A DNA stretch of 64,000 bases, from assembly GCA_016721865.1 (NCBI GenBank), contig JADKHF010000010.1:8785-72784 (forward strand), in the 5' to 3' direction. Under the pieces are notes generated by a model, which did no database searches, was not told where the DNA came from, and was given only the letters and a program-made list of their open reading frames with translations. Shown here one piece after another: positions 9,273 through 19,103 of this stretch. Each line of letters opens with the position of its first letter. The stretch's first letter is position 1. Position numbers and translations under genes: made by a program. This DNA comes from Nitrosomonas sp. (GTDB lineage Bacteria; Pseudomonadota; Gammaproteobacteria; Burkholderiales; Nitrosomonadaceae).

Positions 9273-10733
9273 ATGTCAGAAATGTTTGATGTGGCAGTAA
9301 TTGGTGCGGGTCCAGGAGGATATGTTGCTGCGATCCGCTGTGCGCAACTTGGCTTGAATACGGTTTGTATTGATGAATGGAAAAATTCAAAAGGTAAGGC
9401 AAGTCTCGGCGGTACCTGTTTAAATGCAGGCTGTATTCCATCAAAAGCTTTACTGGAATCTTCAGAAAATTATTATCAAATAAAACACAAATTATCCGCT
9501 CACGGTATCACAACAGAGAATGTATCCGTGGATGTTCCTGTCATGATTGCGCGTAAAGATAAAATTGTTGCCACTTTTACTACCGGTATTTCCTCGTTAT
9601 TTAAGAAGAATAAAGTTAAATCGATGCATGGCAAAGGAACATTATTGAAGCGGGAAGCGTCAGAAAATGTTTGGCAGATAAGAGTTGACGATAGTGGCAA
9701 TGCTGAAATAGTTCAAGCAAAGCATGTCATCATAGCAACCGGCTCGATACCGCGGTCGTTATCATTCGCGCCGATCGATAATGATAAGATCCTGGATAAT
9801 TCCGGTGCTTTGGCGTTAACGGAAGTGCCCAAACGACTGGGTGTCATTGGCGCAGGAGTTATCGGTCTTGAAATGGGCAGTGTATGGCGCCGACTGGGGG
9901 CAGAAGTTACCATTCTTGAAGCGATGCCCGGATTCTTGATGGCGGCCGATGAACAAGTAGCCAAAGAAGCCAAGAGCATATTTTCTAAAGAAGCCGGTAT
10001 GCAAATCAATACTGGAATTAACATTAATTCGATTAAAACTGCCAAGAATAATGTGGTTGTTAATTACAGTGATTCCAGCAATCAGGAACAGGTTTTAGAA
10101 GTCGATAAACTAATAATCGCAATTGGGCGCAGCCCTAATACCACAGGATTGGGTATTAAAGATAACGGTTTACTATTGGATGAGCGTGGATTTGTTGCGG
10201 TTGATCAATATTGCCGTACCAATCTGACTAACGTGTATGCAGTGGGAGACGTGGTGCGTGGCCCGATGCTGGCGCATAAAGCATCGGAAGAAGGGGTGGT
10301 CGTAGCTGAAATGATCATGCGCCTTGAGAAAGGCGAAGTTAGTGAAAATGAAACAGTTGATTTTAATATCATACCTTGGGTTATTTATACTGCACCAGAA
10401 ATTGCCTGGGTTGGCAAAAATGAACAGGAATTGAAAGCTGCCGGCATCGCCTATAAAGCAGGGCAGTTTCCCTTTATTGCTAACGGACGCGCACGTGCCA
10501 TGGGAGAAACCAGCGGGTTTATTAAAGTACTGGCAGATGAGAAAACCGATCGTGTGTTGGGTGTTCATATGATAGGACCGCATGTTTCGGAACTTATTTC
10601 AGAGGCGGTGATGGCGATGAAATTTTCAGCCAGCAGCGAGGATATTGCCTGTATTGTTCATGCTCATCCGTCCCTATCGGAAGTTTTTCATGAAGCTGCT
10701 CTTGGCGTGGATAAGCGTGCTTTGCATATCTAA
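9273..10733 (+). CDS. lpdA: Dihydrolipoyl dehydrogenase
   Basis: E3 flavoprotein of 2-oxoacid dehydrogenase complexes or the glycine cleavage system; it reoxidises dihydrolipoyl groups with NAD+. Intact at 486 residues. FAD-binding GAGPGGYVAAIRC is at the N-terminus and the redox disulfide in GGTCLNAGCIPSKALL. The NAD-binding site is GAGVIGLEMGSVW and the C-terminal active-site His/Glu are in HAHPSLSEVFHEA. It stands apart from E1/E2 genes here. An aaggttttaatc leader precedes the ATG. Confidence 0.95.
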   Translation: MSEMFDVAVIGAGPGGYVAAIRCAQLGLNTVCIDEWKNSKGKASLGGTCLNAGCIPSKALLESSENYYQIKHKLSAHGITTENVSVDVPVMIARKDKIVATFTTGISSLFKKNKVKSMHGKGTLLKREASENVWQIRVDDSGNAEIVQAKHVIIATGSIPRSLSFAPIDNDKILDNSGALALTEVPKRLGVIGAGVIGLEMGSVWRRLGAEVTILEAMPGFLMAADEQVAKEAKSIFSKEAGMQINTGININSIKTAKNNVVVNYSDSSNQEQVLEVDKLIIAIGRSPNTTGLGIKDNGLLLDERGFVAVDQYCRTNLTNVYAVGDVVRGPMLAHKASEEGVVVAEMIMRLEKGEVSENETVDFNIIPWVIYTAPEIAWVGKNEQELKAAGIAYKAGQFPFIANGRARAMGETSGFIKVLADEKTDRVLGVHMIGPHVSELISEAVMAMKFSASSEDIACIVHAHPSLSEVFHEAALGVDKRALHI

Positions 10734-10809
10734 AGTTACAATAGCGTAATTTCTTTTATTTTTTCACCACTTATCCAAGTTTGTTGCGTATTATTGCGGC
10801 GTTTTAATT

Positions 10810-11254
10810 TTAGAAGCAATGTTTCTTATCGGGATCAACGCTGCAGGACCAACGTAAGTGATGAGTTCCAGCGATTTTATTTACTAGATATTCAGCTTTT
10901 AATTGTTTATTTTGTTCGGTAGTTAGAGAAACTTTCTCCGGAATAAAACGCTCTTGACTCCAGAATCTGATTCTGCAGAATTCGGCATCGGGAGGGACAA
11001 ATTCTATTGATAGCAGCGCTATAAATAGTTTTATCTGTATAAACACTATGGTCAATAAGTACCATGTGAACGAATTTTCCAGAAGTGCCTATCTCAAGAG
11101 AACGAACAACCCGCCACCCATTACCGCTCTCCAATTGTACTGAAGACTCAGCAGCAGGTTCATTGTGCGCGTGCTCTTCCCCTTCATGGGAGAAGACACT
11201 ATACGACATGGTAAGTGTCAATAAAAATAAAATGCTTGATAATAGTTTGTACAT
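10810..11254 (-). CDS. Secreted His-rich protein of unknown function (frameshifted)
   Basis: The minus-strand start at 11254 gives a signal peptide (MYKLLSSILFLLTLTMSYSV..) and a His/Glu cluster HEGEEHAHNE that could bind metal. The frame breaks near 11010. The continuation reads SIEFVPPDAEFCRIRFWSQ and ends in a Cys-rich tail SCSVDPDKKHCF. The combined length is about 148 residues. I do not recognise the family. The features (secreted, His-rich start, paired cysteines) suggest a periplasmic metal-binding or disulfide-stabilised protein, but this is inference. Confidence 0.55.
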
Positions 11255-11786
11255 AAGTTCTCCCTGGCAAATGCCAATTCATTATTTATAAATGTAGAAT
11301 TCTTATTCTGTGTTAACACATTGCTTCCAGATCAATTTTTTCTTTTGCTGGATAATTCTTGCAGCGGGGCAGTATACTCGAAATTCAGTTTTTGGACATT
11401 ATTGATAATCTGGTTTTACTTGATAACGCGTAAAAGTAATAAACCAGTTGATCAGCATAAGGATTTTCCTGGATATATCCAATTGCTGACCAATGCGATT
11501 GCGTCTGCTGTCATAGTGGTTAATGTTTGCATCAAGCAGGCGATTAATTAATGTGACTAAAATGAACTTTTATCATGACAGTCGAAAGACTGAGAAGCAA
11601 AACGCCTGTTCTGGATTTCTGTCACGGTCATAAGATAACTCGCATTTTTGGGGGAATATATTATCTGGATAGCGATAAGCCCCATCGCTTGGTTCTCTCG
11701 TAGAATATTTACCCATTATTATTTTGGCTAAAAATGCACATATCATTTGTAGCAGCTAGCTGTTTCGGTTAGAATCCGCTCTTCCC
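11255..11786. other. Intergenic region before tRNA-Val
   Basis: A weak 76-codon frame (11321-11551, TTG start) encodes a possible membrane segment (FWTLLIIWFYLI) but has no clear ribosome binding site or family. Otherwise no feature is recognised. The tRNA promoter is presumably just upstream of 11787. Confidence 0.3.
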
Positions 11787-11863
11787 AGGCGCGTAGCTCA
11801 GTTGGTTAGAGCACCACCTTGACATGGTGGGGGTCGTTGGTTCGAATCCAATCGCGCCTACCA
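11787..11863 (+). tRNA. tRNA-Val (anticodon GAC)
   Basis: The cloverleaf is complete. The acceptor AGGCGCG pairs with CGCGCCT (11787-11793 and 11853-11859), with an encoded ACCA 3' end. D-arm GCTCAGTTGGTTAGAGC and T-loop GGTTCGAATCC are present. The anticodon loop TTGACAT gives anticodon GAC, which reads GUC/GUU valine codons. Length is 77 nt. Confidence 0.96.
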
Positions 11864-12164
11864 GTTTCTGGTTATTGCCATTCTGTTATTTTCAATTTAA
11901 TCCAGTTAAGAATCATAGGCATATGCGTACTTATCGATGCATTGTTCGCTGCACTGATCGGATTTAAGTTGTTGTGTTAAGAATGCTGCTCTGCGAATTC
12001 CAAAAATCGATCAAATGATAATGAAACTAACCCCGTTTCTTTAGACTCAATAATTAAAATAATCAGCGGCAGATTAGTTGATTTTCATGAAATTCGTGTT
12101 TAAAGAAACCGCGTCCGATGAAAATATTGAAAATTAGATGTTTCAAGTCACCAGGAGAGAATCT

Positions 12165-12665
12165 ATGCAATGTCAGGTAAAAACTAAAAAACGGAACGCA
12201 TTGAATGCCTTGTTGATTCTGATCATAATTTTATTAACACCCAGCATCGGTGTGGCTGAGCAAATTGGTAGTGTTTCAACCAAATTCAAGATGCTGGGAG
12301 CCAACGATAAGATTGTGATTGAAGCATTTGATGATCCTGATATTGCTGGAGCGACTTGTTATTTAAGCCGAGCCAAAACCGGAGGAGTCAGTGGTGTAGT
12401 GGGGATTGCTGAAGATACTTCGGATGCCTCTATTGCCTGCCGTCAGATTGGACCGATTTCTTTGCCGGAGAAGGTCAAGAATGGCGAGGAAGATGGTAAA
12501 GAAGTTTTTAAAAAAAGCACATCACTATTGTTCAAGTCATTACAAGTCGTTCGATTTTATGATGCAAAAAGAAATGTTCTGGTTTATTTGACTTATAGCG
12601 ATCGAATTATCGAAGGTTCGCCTAAAAATAGTATTTCAATTATTCCGATTACGCCATGGCATTGA
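12165..12665 (+). CDS. creA: CreA family periplasmic protein
   Basis: It has a signal peptide (ALLILIIILLTPSIGVAEQ) and the CreA core, including VEAFDDPDIAGATCYLSRAKTGG, AEDTSDASIACRQ, KSLQVVRFYDAKRN and EGSPKNSIS. It is close in sequence order to E. coli CreA. Two cysteines probably form a disulfide. Start chosen at 12165 because CCAGGAGAGAATCT precedes it; an upstream ATG at 12138 lacks such a site. Biological function is unknown in the family. Confidence 0.9.
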   Translation: MQCQVKTKKRNALNALLILIIILLTPSIGVAEQIGSVSTKFKMLGANDKIVIEAFDDPDIAGATCYLSRAKTGGVSGVVGIAEDTSDASIACRQIGPISLPEKVKNGEEDGKEVFKKSTSLLFKSLQVVRFYDAKRNVLVYLTYSDRIIEGSPKNSISIIPITPWH

Positions 12666-12793
12666 TAGAATTGCTGTGTGGCAGACAAGGAATATAAAAT
12701 AAATGTTTTCGAGCAATGGTATTTAAGGGTTCCTAATATTATAATGCTTGGTTATTTCTTACCAATTGCTTTCATAGACTAACATTATCTTTC

Positions 12794-14047
12794 ATGCAGT
12801 TATTCGCCTTTGGTATTAATCACAATACTGCGCCGCTGGATGTGCGTGAGCAGGTTACTTTCCCTGAAAATACAATGGAGCACGCATTACGTGACTTGGT
12901 TGGGCGGAACCCCATCAAAGAAGCGGCTATTGTATCCACCTGTAATCGTACCGAAGTTTATTGCTGTACCGATAAACCGGAAGACGCCATGATCTGGTTG
13001 GCGGATTTTCATCATCTCCAGACCGGTGAGCTGGATCCCTATTTATACAAGTTTCCTCGCGAGCAAGCTGTAAAACATGCATTCCGCGTTGCCAGCGGAC
13101 TGGATTCTATGGTACTGGGTGAACCGCAAATACTGGGTCAGTTAAAAAGTGCTGTGAAATCAGCAGAACATGCGGGTACTCTGGGTTTAATGTTGCATAA
13201 ACTGTTTCAACGAACATTTTATGTTGCCAAGGAAGTTCGTACCTCGACTGAGATTGGTACCAGTTCGGTATCGATGGCTGCTGCTGCTGCGCGGTTGGCT
13301 GAACGGATTTTTGGCGATATTGGTGATCAGCGAGTGTTGTTTATCGGTGCCGGGGAAATGATTGAGTTATGTGCTAATCACTTTGCCGCACGTAATCCAA
13401 AGAAAATTACCGTGGCTAACCGTACAGCGGAACGTGCTGAAGCATTGGCCAGTCGTTTTAACGCACAGGCTATTACCCTGAGCGATTTACCTGAACAATT
13501 GGCACTGCATGACATAGTTGTAACCTGTACGGCAAGTCCATTGCCCATACTCGGTAAAGGCATGGTAGAGCGCGCTATCAAGATACGAAAGCATCGGCCT
13601 ATATTCATCGTGGATTTGGCCGTGCCGCGCGATGTTGAATCTGAAGTGGCGGAGTTGGATGACGTATTTCTCTACTATGTCGATGATTTATCCGAAATCG
13701 TAAAAGAAGGTCTGGATTCGCGTCAAAGTGCGGTTGCTCAGGCTGAAACCATTATTGATTACAATGTGGTGGATTTTATGCGCTGGCTGGCGACACGTGA
13801 AATGGTTCCGACCATTCGTGCACTACGGGACCAGGGAGAGCGTTATCGTCGCCATGAACTGGCGCGTGCAAACAAACTACTGGAGAAAGGCGAAGATCCC
13901 AAGAAAGTTATTGAATCTCTTAGTAATAGTCTAACTAATAAATTCTTGCATGTGCCTTCCAGTGTGTTGAATCATGCAACGGCTGATGAACGCGAGGAAT
14001 TAGTCGAGTTGATTAATCGACTCTACCAATTGCATCGCCCACAATGA
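12794..14047 (+). CDS. hemA: Glutamyl-tRNA reductase
   Basis: NADPH-dependent reduction of glutamyl-tRNA(Glu) to glutamate-1-semialdehyde, the first committed step of C5-pathway tetrapyrrole (heme) synthesis. Intact at 417 residues. The catalytic Cys is in VSTCNRTEVY, and the NADPH-binding segment includes GAGEMIELCA. The conserved tail LTNKFLHVPS lies near the C-terminus. It overlaps prfA by ATGA, the classical hemA-prfA-prmC operon. Heme supply matters in ammonia oxidisers, which are rich in c-type cytochromes (family knowledge). Confidence 0.98.
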   Translation: MQLFAFGINHNTAPLDVREQVTFPENTMEHALRDLVGRNPIKEAAIVSTCNRTEVYCCTDKPEDAMIWLADFHHLQTGELDPYLYKFPREQAVKHAFRVASGLDSMVLGEPQILGQLKSAVKSAEHAGTLGLMLHKLFQRTFYVAKEVRTSTEIGTSSVSMAAAAARLAERIFGDIGDQRVLFIGAGEMIELCANHFAARNPKKITVANRTAERAEALASRFNAQAITLSDLPEQLALHDIVVTCTASPLPILGKGMVERAIKIRKHRPIFIVDLAVPRDVESEVAELDDVFLYYVDDLSEIVKEGLDSRQSAVAQAETIIDYNVVDFMRWLATREMVPTIRALRDQGERYRRHELARANKLLEKGEDPKKVIESLSNSLTNKFLHVPSSVLNHATADEREELVELINRLYQLHRPQ

Positions 14048-15123
14048 ACAGGAATATCACAGAAAGGCTCACTCGTTTGAGTGTGCGTTTGGAAGAATTG
14101 AATCAATTGCTGAGCAGCGAATCTGTGACAGCTAATCTGGATAACTACCGCAAGCTCACACGGGAACATTCTGAAATTGTTCCGATTGTTGAACTCTACC
14201 GCGCTTATCAGCTCAGTGAGCGCGACATACAAACCGCACGGGAAATGCATGCCGATCTGGAAATGCGTTCTTTTGCGGAAGCTGAAATACAAGCTGGCAA
14301 AGAAAAGCTTGTAATGCTTGAATCGGAAATTCAGAAGCAACTACTCCCGAAAGATCCCAATGATGAACGAAATATTTTCCTGGAAATACGTGCAGGAACT
14401 GGGGGAGATGAATCCGCTCTATTTGCCGGTAACTTGTTTCGTATGTATTCCCGTTTTGCGGAAAGACGCGGCTGGCAGGTTGAGATTATTTCACAAAGCT
14501 TGTCTGATATCGGTGGTTATAAAGAGATTATCGCCAAAATTATTGGGCAGGGCGCGTACTCCCGGCTTAAATTCGAATCCGGCGGCCACCGCGTTCAACG
14601 TGTACCCGTTACCGAAACACAAGGACGCGTGCATACCTCAACGTGTACCGTGGCTGTAATGCCGGAGGCGGATGAAGTCAGTGAAGTGGTGCTGAATCCT
14701 TCCGAGCTGCGTATTGATACTTACCGTGCGTCTGGTGCGGGTGGCCAGCACATTAATAAAACCGATTCGGCTGTACGCATAACGCATTTGCCGACCGGTA
14801 TTGTCGTGGAGTGTCAGGATGGGCGTTCGCAACACAAAAACAAAGCGCAAGCGCTGAGTGTGCTGGCCGCACGTATACATGACAAACAAATGCGGGCACA
14901 GCATGCCGAACAGGCCGCCACCAGAAAATCACTGGTAGGCACTGGCGAGCGGTCGGAACGGATTCGTACTTATAATTTTCCTCAAGGGCGTGTGACGGAT
15001 CATCGAATTAATCTGACGCTCTATAAAATGGATCAGATTATGGATGGTGACATCGATGAACTATGTTCGGCATTAATGGCTGAACATCAGGCAGAACTAC
15101 TGGCAGCTTCGGTCCAAGAGTAG
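14044..15123 (+). CDS. prfA: Peptide chain release factor 1
   Basis: Recognises UAA/UAG and triggers peptidyl-tRNA hydrolysis. Intact at 359 residues. The RF1-type recognition tripeptide PVT is in RVQRVPVTETQGR, and the catalytic GGQ is in SGAGGQHINKTDS. It overlaps hemA by 4 bp and is followed by prmC, which methylates the GGQ glutamine. Confidence 0.98.
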   Translation: MNRNITERLTRLSVRLEELNQLLSSESVTANLDNYRKLTREHSEIVPIVELYRAYQLSERDIQTAREMHADLEMRSFAEAEIQAGKEKLVMLESEIQKQLLPKDPNDERNIFLEIRAGTGGDESALFAGNLFRMYSRFAERRGWQVEIISQSLSDIGGYKEIIAKIIGQGAYSRLKFESGGHRVQRVPVTETQGRVHTSTCTVAVMPEADEVSEVVLNPSELRIDTYRASGAGGQHINKTDSAVRITHLPTGIVVECQDGRSQHKNKAQALSVLAARIHDKQMRAQHAEQAATRKSLVGTGERSERIRTYNFPQGRVTDHRINLTLYKMDQIMDGDIDELCSALMAEHQAELLAASVQE

Positions 15124-15159
15124 TTAACCTTGCAGTTAATTATTCTTTAATGTGAGGAT

Positions 15160-15999
15160 ATGCAATCAGAAACCATAACACAGGCATTAACAACGGCGTG
15201 CCGAGAGATCGATCGAGTAGATGCACGATTACTGTTGCAGCATGTGTTAGGTGTTGATCATGCTTTTTTACTGACTTATCCGGATCAAGTACTCACTTCG
15301 CAACAGACTGATAAATTTTCCCGTTTGGTTAAGCAGCGTATCGATGGCATACCGGTTGCCTATCTGATTGGGAAGCGAGACTTTTACGATCTGACTTTTA
15401 AAGTCACTGAAGCGGTTTTAATCCCCCGCCCGGAGACTGAGTTGCTGGTTGAATTGGCATTGAAACTAATACCGGACAATCAGTTTTGTAAGATACTGGA
15501 TTTGGGAACGGGCAGCGGTGCGGTCGCTATTACCCTCGCAAAGCTTCGCCCGCAATGCAAAGTAACTGCAGTTGATTTGTCATCGGATGCTATCGCGGTA
15601 TCTCGATGGAATGCTGAGAATCTTGAAGTGAATAATATTTATCTTAAAACAGGGAACTGGTTTGATGAACTTTCCGGGGAGAGATTTGATCTGATTGTAT
15701 CAAATCCGCCCTATGTGGCAGAAAATGATCCGCACCTGCAACAAGGTGATTTGCGTTTTGAACCACAAATGGCGCTGTCTACTGGTGACAATGGACTGAA
15801 GTGTATTCGTCATATTATCGCTATGGCACCGGATTATCTTGTCAATAACGGATGGTTGCTGCTGGAGCATGGCTATGATCAAGCCGCTGAGTGCAGACGA
15901 TTGTTTGGAGATAAGGATTTTAGTAATATTTGTTCCTACCCGGATTTGGCTGGCATAATGCGGGTAAGCGGCGGTCAATTGAATTTTATAATGCAGTAG
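15160..15999 (+). CDS. prmC: Release factor glutamine methyltransferase
   Basis: SAM-dependent N5-methyltransferase acting on the Gln of the GGQ motif of release factors. Intact at 279 residues. SAM-binding motif I is LDLGTGSGAVAI and the catalytic NPPY is in SNPPYVAEND. The short N-terminal helical domain is typical. It lies 36 bp after prfA, its substrate gene, preceded by GTGAGGAT. Confidence 0.97.
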   Translation: MQSETITQALTTACREIDRVDARLLLQHVLGVDHAFLLTYPDQVLTSQQTDKFSRLVKQRIDGIPVAYLIGKRDFYDLTFKVTEAVLIPRPETELLVELALKLIPDNQFCKILDLGTGSGAVAITLAKLRPQCKVTAVDLSSDAIAVSRWNAENLEVNNIYLKTGNWFDELSGERFDLIVSNPPYVAENDPHLQQGDLRFEPQMALSTGDNGLKCIRHIIAMAPDYLVNNGWLLLEHGYDQAAECRRLFGDKDFSNICSYPDLAGIMRVSGGQLNFIMQ

Positions 16000-16080
16000 T
16001 GTGTCAATGTAGTAACTACTGATGCTGTTCTTTGTTTCTGTATAAAAACTTTTGGAATGATCTTTGGAGAAATTAACACT

Positions 16081-16388
16081 ATGAATGTTGAAGATTTAAT
16101 CGAACAACAAATTACCACGCATCCGGTCGTACTCTACATGAAAGGTACCCCAGATCAGCCGCAGTGTGGGTTCTCGGCCAATGCTGTGAATATTCTGAAG
16201 GCTTGTGGTGTTGATAGTATTTTTTCTGTCGATGTGTTGGCAGATCCGGAAATCAGGCAGGGTATTAAGGATTACTCAAACTGGCCACTATTCCCCAGTT
16301 GTATGTGAATGGCGAATTTATTGGCGGTTCGGATATCGTAACTGAAATGTATCAGTCCGGAGAGTTAAAGAAATTGTTTGAAAACTAA
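16081..16388 (+). CDS. grxD: Monothiol glutaredoxin GrxD (frameshifted)
   Basis: CGFS-type glutaredoxin that carries Fe-S clusters. GTPDQPQCGFSANAV holds the active site. The first frame ends early at 16308. Inserting one A near 16286 restores TIPQLYVNGEFIGGSDIV and a normal C-terminus ending at 16388 (about 102 residues). Single-base loss is probably a sequence error. Confidence 0.92.
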
Positions 16389-16406
16389 TCTCGGTTAAAT
16401 GATTTA

Positions 16407-16453
16407 ATGATTCAGTTTATTCATCAGTATGACAGATGAGTAAACTGAATCAT
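16407..16453. terminator. Bidirectional terminator hairpin
   Basis: A 19-bp inverted repeat: the arm at 16407-16425 (ATGATTCAGTTTATTCATC) pairs with 16435-16453 (GATGAGTAAACTGAATCAT), with one G-U wobble and a 9-nt loop. It lies exactly between the convergent ends of grxD (16388) and the YqaA-type gene (16462). The A/T-rich outer stem fits a bidirectional terminator, although no long T-run follows. Confidence 0.65.
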
Positions 16454-16461
16454 GCATCCAA

Positions 16462-16881
16462 TCAATTGATTGCTGTAGCAATCGCCCAATAGCGGGCAAA
16501 CTTACCCACAGCAATAAACAGCAAGGCCCATAGCCAGTTGGCCCGTAACCAACCGGCAGCCACGCATAATAAATCCCCAATCAGCGGCGCCCAGGATAAC
16601 AGCAGAATAGGAGTGCCATGCTGGCGCACCCATTCCAATCCCCGTGTACTGCCTCCCGACTTTTTTAATAATGTTTTTTCATCCGGTAGAAACCGGCCAA
16701 TCAAATAAGAGCTCATACCGCCCAACGTATTGCCTATAGTTGCCAGAACAAGCGCTTGCCAATGCAGTTCTGGGTATGCCAGCAAGACACCCACAAGTAC
16801 TGCTTCAGATCCGCCTGGAAGCAGCGTGGCTGCTAAAAAACTGCTGGTAAATAAGGCTAACAGGCTTGATTGTTCGTCCAT
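16462..16881 (-). CDS. yqaA: YqaA family membrane protein
   Basis: Small (139 residue) inner-membrane protein of the DedA/VTT-related YqaA group. It has several hydrophobic segments and the family-type stretches ATLLPGGSEAVL and GNTLGGMSSYLIGRF. The start at 16881 (MDEQSSLL) gives the family's usual length (E. coli YqaA about 142). An upstream in-frame ATG at 16998 would run into the metR remnant and is unlikely. Related proteins have been linked to lipid flipping, but function here is not known. Confidence 0.85.
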   Translation of the reverse strand: MDEQSSLLALFTSSFLAATLLPGGSEAVLVGVLLAYPELHWQALVLATIGNTLGGMSSYLIGRFLPDEKTLLKKSGGSTRGLEWVRQHGTPILLLSWAPLIGDLLCVAAGWLRANWLWALLFIAVGKFARYWAIATAIN

Positions 16882-16957
16882 AGAGCTATTCGGAGTTAAA
16901 AAGCTGAATAGTTTAACCGGATATTCTGTGAAACTATGAAATAATAGAAACAAGATT

Positions 16958-17046
16958 CTATATTGCTGAATTTTTAGCAGTCTTCTGCCCCACCGCAATA
17001 AATTGCTGGATATAGGGAATGGCTTTATCAGGTTCCCGCATCGCTA
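16958..17046 (-). pseudogene. metR: 3' end of metR, cut off by IS630
   Basis: The minus-strand frame reads AMREPDKAIPYIQQFIAVGQ and ends TAKNSAI with a TAG stop at 16958. It continues exactly the LysR-type regulator whose 5' part begins at 18998. Removing the element and one copy of the TA target duplication joins ...QKLYL to AMREPDK without a frame change. Confidence 0.85.
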
Positions 17047-18185
17047 GTGTCTAATTGTATAAGTTAACGATTGTATTTCTGAGTTGAGCACCTCTTACCT
17101 CGCGCTTCCTCCAAACAAACGGCGCAGCAGTTTTATTGTAGTGTTTCACGAACGCTTTGATGGCTTGCGTCAGTTGCTCCGTACTTTGGAAGCTTGCCCC
17201 ATTCAGTGTTTTGCGTGTAAAGATGCCAAACCAAATTTCTACTTGGTTAAGCCAGCTTGCTGAAGTAGGTGTGAAGTGGAAGTGGACGTTAGGATGACGG
17301 CAGCCAGTCATCATTTCTCTTGTGGGTTGCGTAGTTGTCCAAGATCACGTGAATTTCTTGGTTGACAGGCACCTCAGCCACTACGTCAAAGAAAGGCCTG
17401 GAAGTCTGGACGCTTCTTGACTGCCGTGACCTTGGATTGGATTACGCCAGGGCACGTTCAGCGCGGCAAATAAATCGACGGTCCGTGACGTCTGTACGTG
17501 CTTTTGATTCCGCGCACGATTTTTCCGCTGCTGGTATGAACGTAGCCAATTTTCCTCTCTAAGGCTGGAATCGATGGCTTTTCATCAATACTCAGAACCA
17601 GTGCGTTGGTGGGTGGCCCCAGGTACAAGCCTATCACATCTGCTGCTTTGGCCGCGAATTCCGGATCAGTACTCACGCACCAAGAACGCATGCGCCGTGG
17701 TTGAATGCCCTCCTTGCGAAGAATGCGCCAGATAGCGTCATCTGACACGCCCAGTGCCTGAGCTAGCGTTCTTCCGTCCCAACTGGAAAGGCCCTTCGGG
17801 TGGAGTAAGTTCAAGCTGTTTGCGTATTCTATCGCGCAAGTCGCTGGCATCGTAGATGGGTGGCTTTGCCACTGCGCGCTCGGTCATGTAACGCCGCGAT
17901 GCCGCCCTCCATAAATCTCTTTGCGCCACATCGCTACCGTATTCGCCTGCAACTTCATGCGTGCCGCAATCTGGTCGTTACGTTCGCCCGCCAGACAGCC
18001 CAACACAATCTTTGCACGCTCGACCAAACGAGCTTGATCAGTGCGACTAGATCCCAGTCGCTCCAATTCTTTTCGATCCTGATCGCTGCATGTTACCTTT
18101 GCTGCTACCCGTGTCATGAGAGCCTCCTGCTTACGTTAAACAAACAGGAGATTACTTAAATATAACTATTTATGCAATTAAACAC
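17047..18185 (-). mobile_element. IS630-family insertion sequence, copy 1
   Basis: About 1.14 kb. The inverted ends are GTGTCTAATTGTATAAG (left) and GTGTTTAATTGCATAAA (right, read inward). TA dinucleotides flank both ends (17045-17046 and 18186-18187) inside a CTAG target, the known preference of IS630 elements. The transposase is on the minus strand. A second copy lies at 57301. The element interrupts metR. Confidence 0.92.
17051..18117 (-). pseudogene. IS630-type transposase, copy 1 (several frameshifts)
   Basis: The N-terminal helix-turn-helix (18117-17900) contains ARLVERAKIVLGCLAGERND. A linker region follows with LRDRIRKQLELTPPEG. The DDE catalytic core has the first Asp in LVLSIDEKPSIPALER and the Glu in ASWLNQVEIWFGIFTRKTL near the C-terminus. 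Frame changes occur at several points (about 17320, 17480, 17790 and 17900). The second genomic copy has breaks at other places, so the consensus of the two would be intact. Confidence 0.85.
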
Positions 18186-18186
18186 T

Positions 18187-18998
18187 AGATAGAGCTTCTG
18201 ATAGAGCCCTTTCTTGCCAATACGAATTTTATTGAACCGGAGATCTTTGTTTTTAATATCGGCCAGCCATTCCGGAAGTACGCTAACGCCGCGCTTAAGC
18301 GCAGTCATTTGCAGCATGATTTCCAGCGATTCGATCTGCTTCAGTTTTGCCGGTTCAAGGTGAGCGGGCGTCATGAAATGCGTCAGAATATCCAGTCTTT
18401 CCAGTGGTACTGGAAAAGTTAGCAAGGTTTCTTTGCTCAAAAGCTCAGGGGTGAGGTGTTTACACTCTGCCAGAGAATGGCTGCCCGCTGCCAGCAAAAC
18501 CAGTTGATACTCTGCCAGGATTTCATAATCGATCTTTTCTTTTTTGACCAGATCGGGTGTGATCAGAACATCAATGTGATGGTTCAGTAATCCTTCCAGT
18601 CCTGAAAACTGGAATTTTTGTACGATATCAATATCAATGCCGGGCATTTGCTGCATGTATTGCCCAATGACGCCGGTGAGCCATTCAAAGCAGGGGTAGC
18701 ATTCCACGCCGATACGCAAAATGCCTTGCCGGCCTTCGCTGTAGGCTTCGAGTGTTCTTTCCGCCTGTGATAATACCGGCAATACTTGATTGGCTACTTC
18801 CAATAGCAATACACCCGCTTGGGTCAGGCGCAGGCTGCGACCTTCGCGTTCCCATAGCGCTACGCCCAATTTCTTTTCGAGATAGCTGATTTGATGCGAT
18901 AGGGCCGGTTGACTAAGGCATAGCGCATTAGCAGCTTCAGTGAGTGTGCCGTTTGCATGCAGTGCTTGAATGATTTTCAGGTGACTGTGTTCGATCAT
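18187..18998 (-). pseudogene. metR: MetR-like LysR regulator, interrupted by IS630
   Basis: LysR-family activator of methionine genes that senses homocysteine. The N-terminal winged HTH contains TEAANALCLSQPALSHQIS, and the effector domain runs to LYQKLYLV. At 18187 the frame enters the IS630 end and stops after eight foreign residues (FNCINSYI). The native last about 28 codons lie at 16958-17046. The protein is therefore probably shortened by its C-terminal helix. It lies divergent from metE, the standard metR-metE arrangement, so control of metE may be altered. Confidence 0.88.
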
Positions 18999-19103
18999 CT
19001 ATGAGGTAACCTTATTGGAATATTAAATCTTATCATTATTATTCATTACTCATTGTTCATACAATAGCCGAACTTTTATTATTCTATGAGTGGTGATTGA
19101 ATC
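18999..19103. promoter_or_regulatory. metR-metE divergent control region
   Basis: The 105-bp A/T-rich spacer separates the divergent metR and metE starts. MetR sites of the form TGAA-N5-TTCA are expected in this position; here TTCATTAC and TGTTCATAC elements occur around 19040-19065, but no perfect palindrome is seen. The regulatory role rests on the conserved arrangement. Confidence 0.45.

Noticed and set aside
11321..11551. 76-codon frame with a hydrophobic segment
   Set aside because: TTG start without a clear ribosome binding site and no family; kept only as a note in the intergenic entry.
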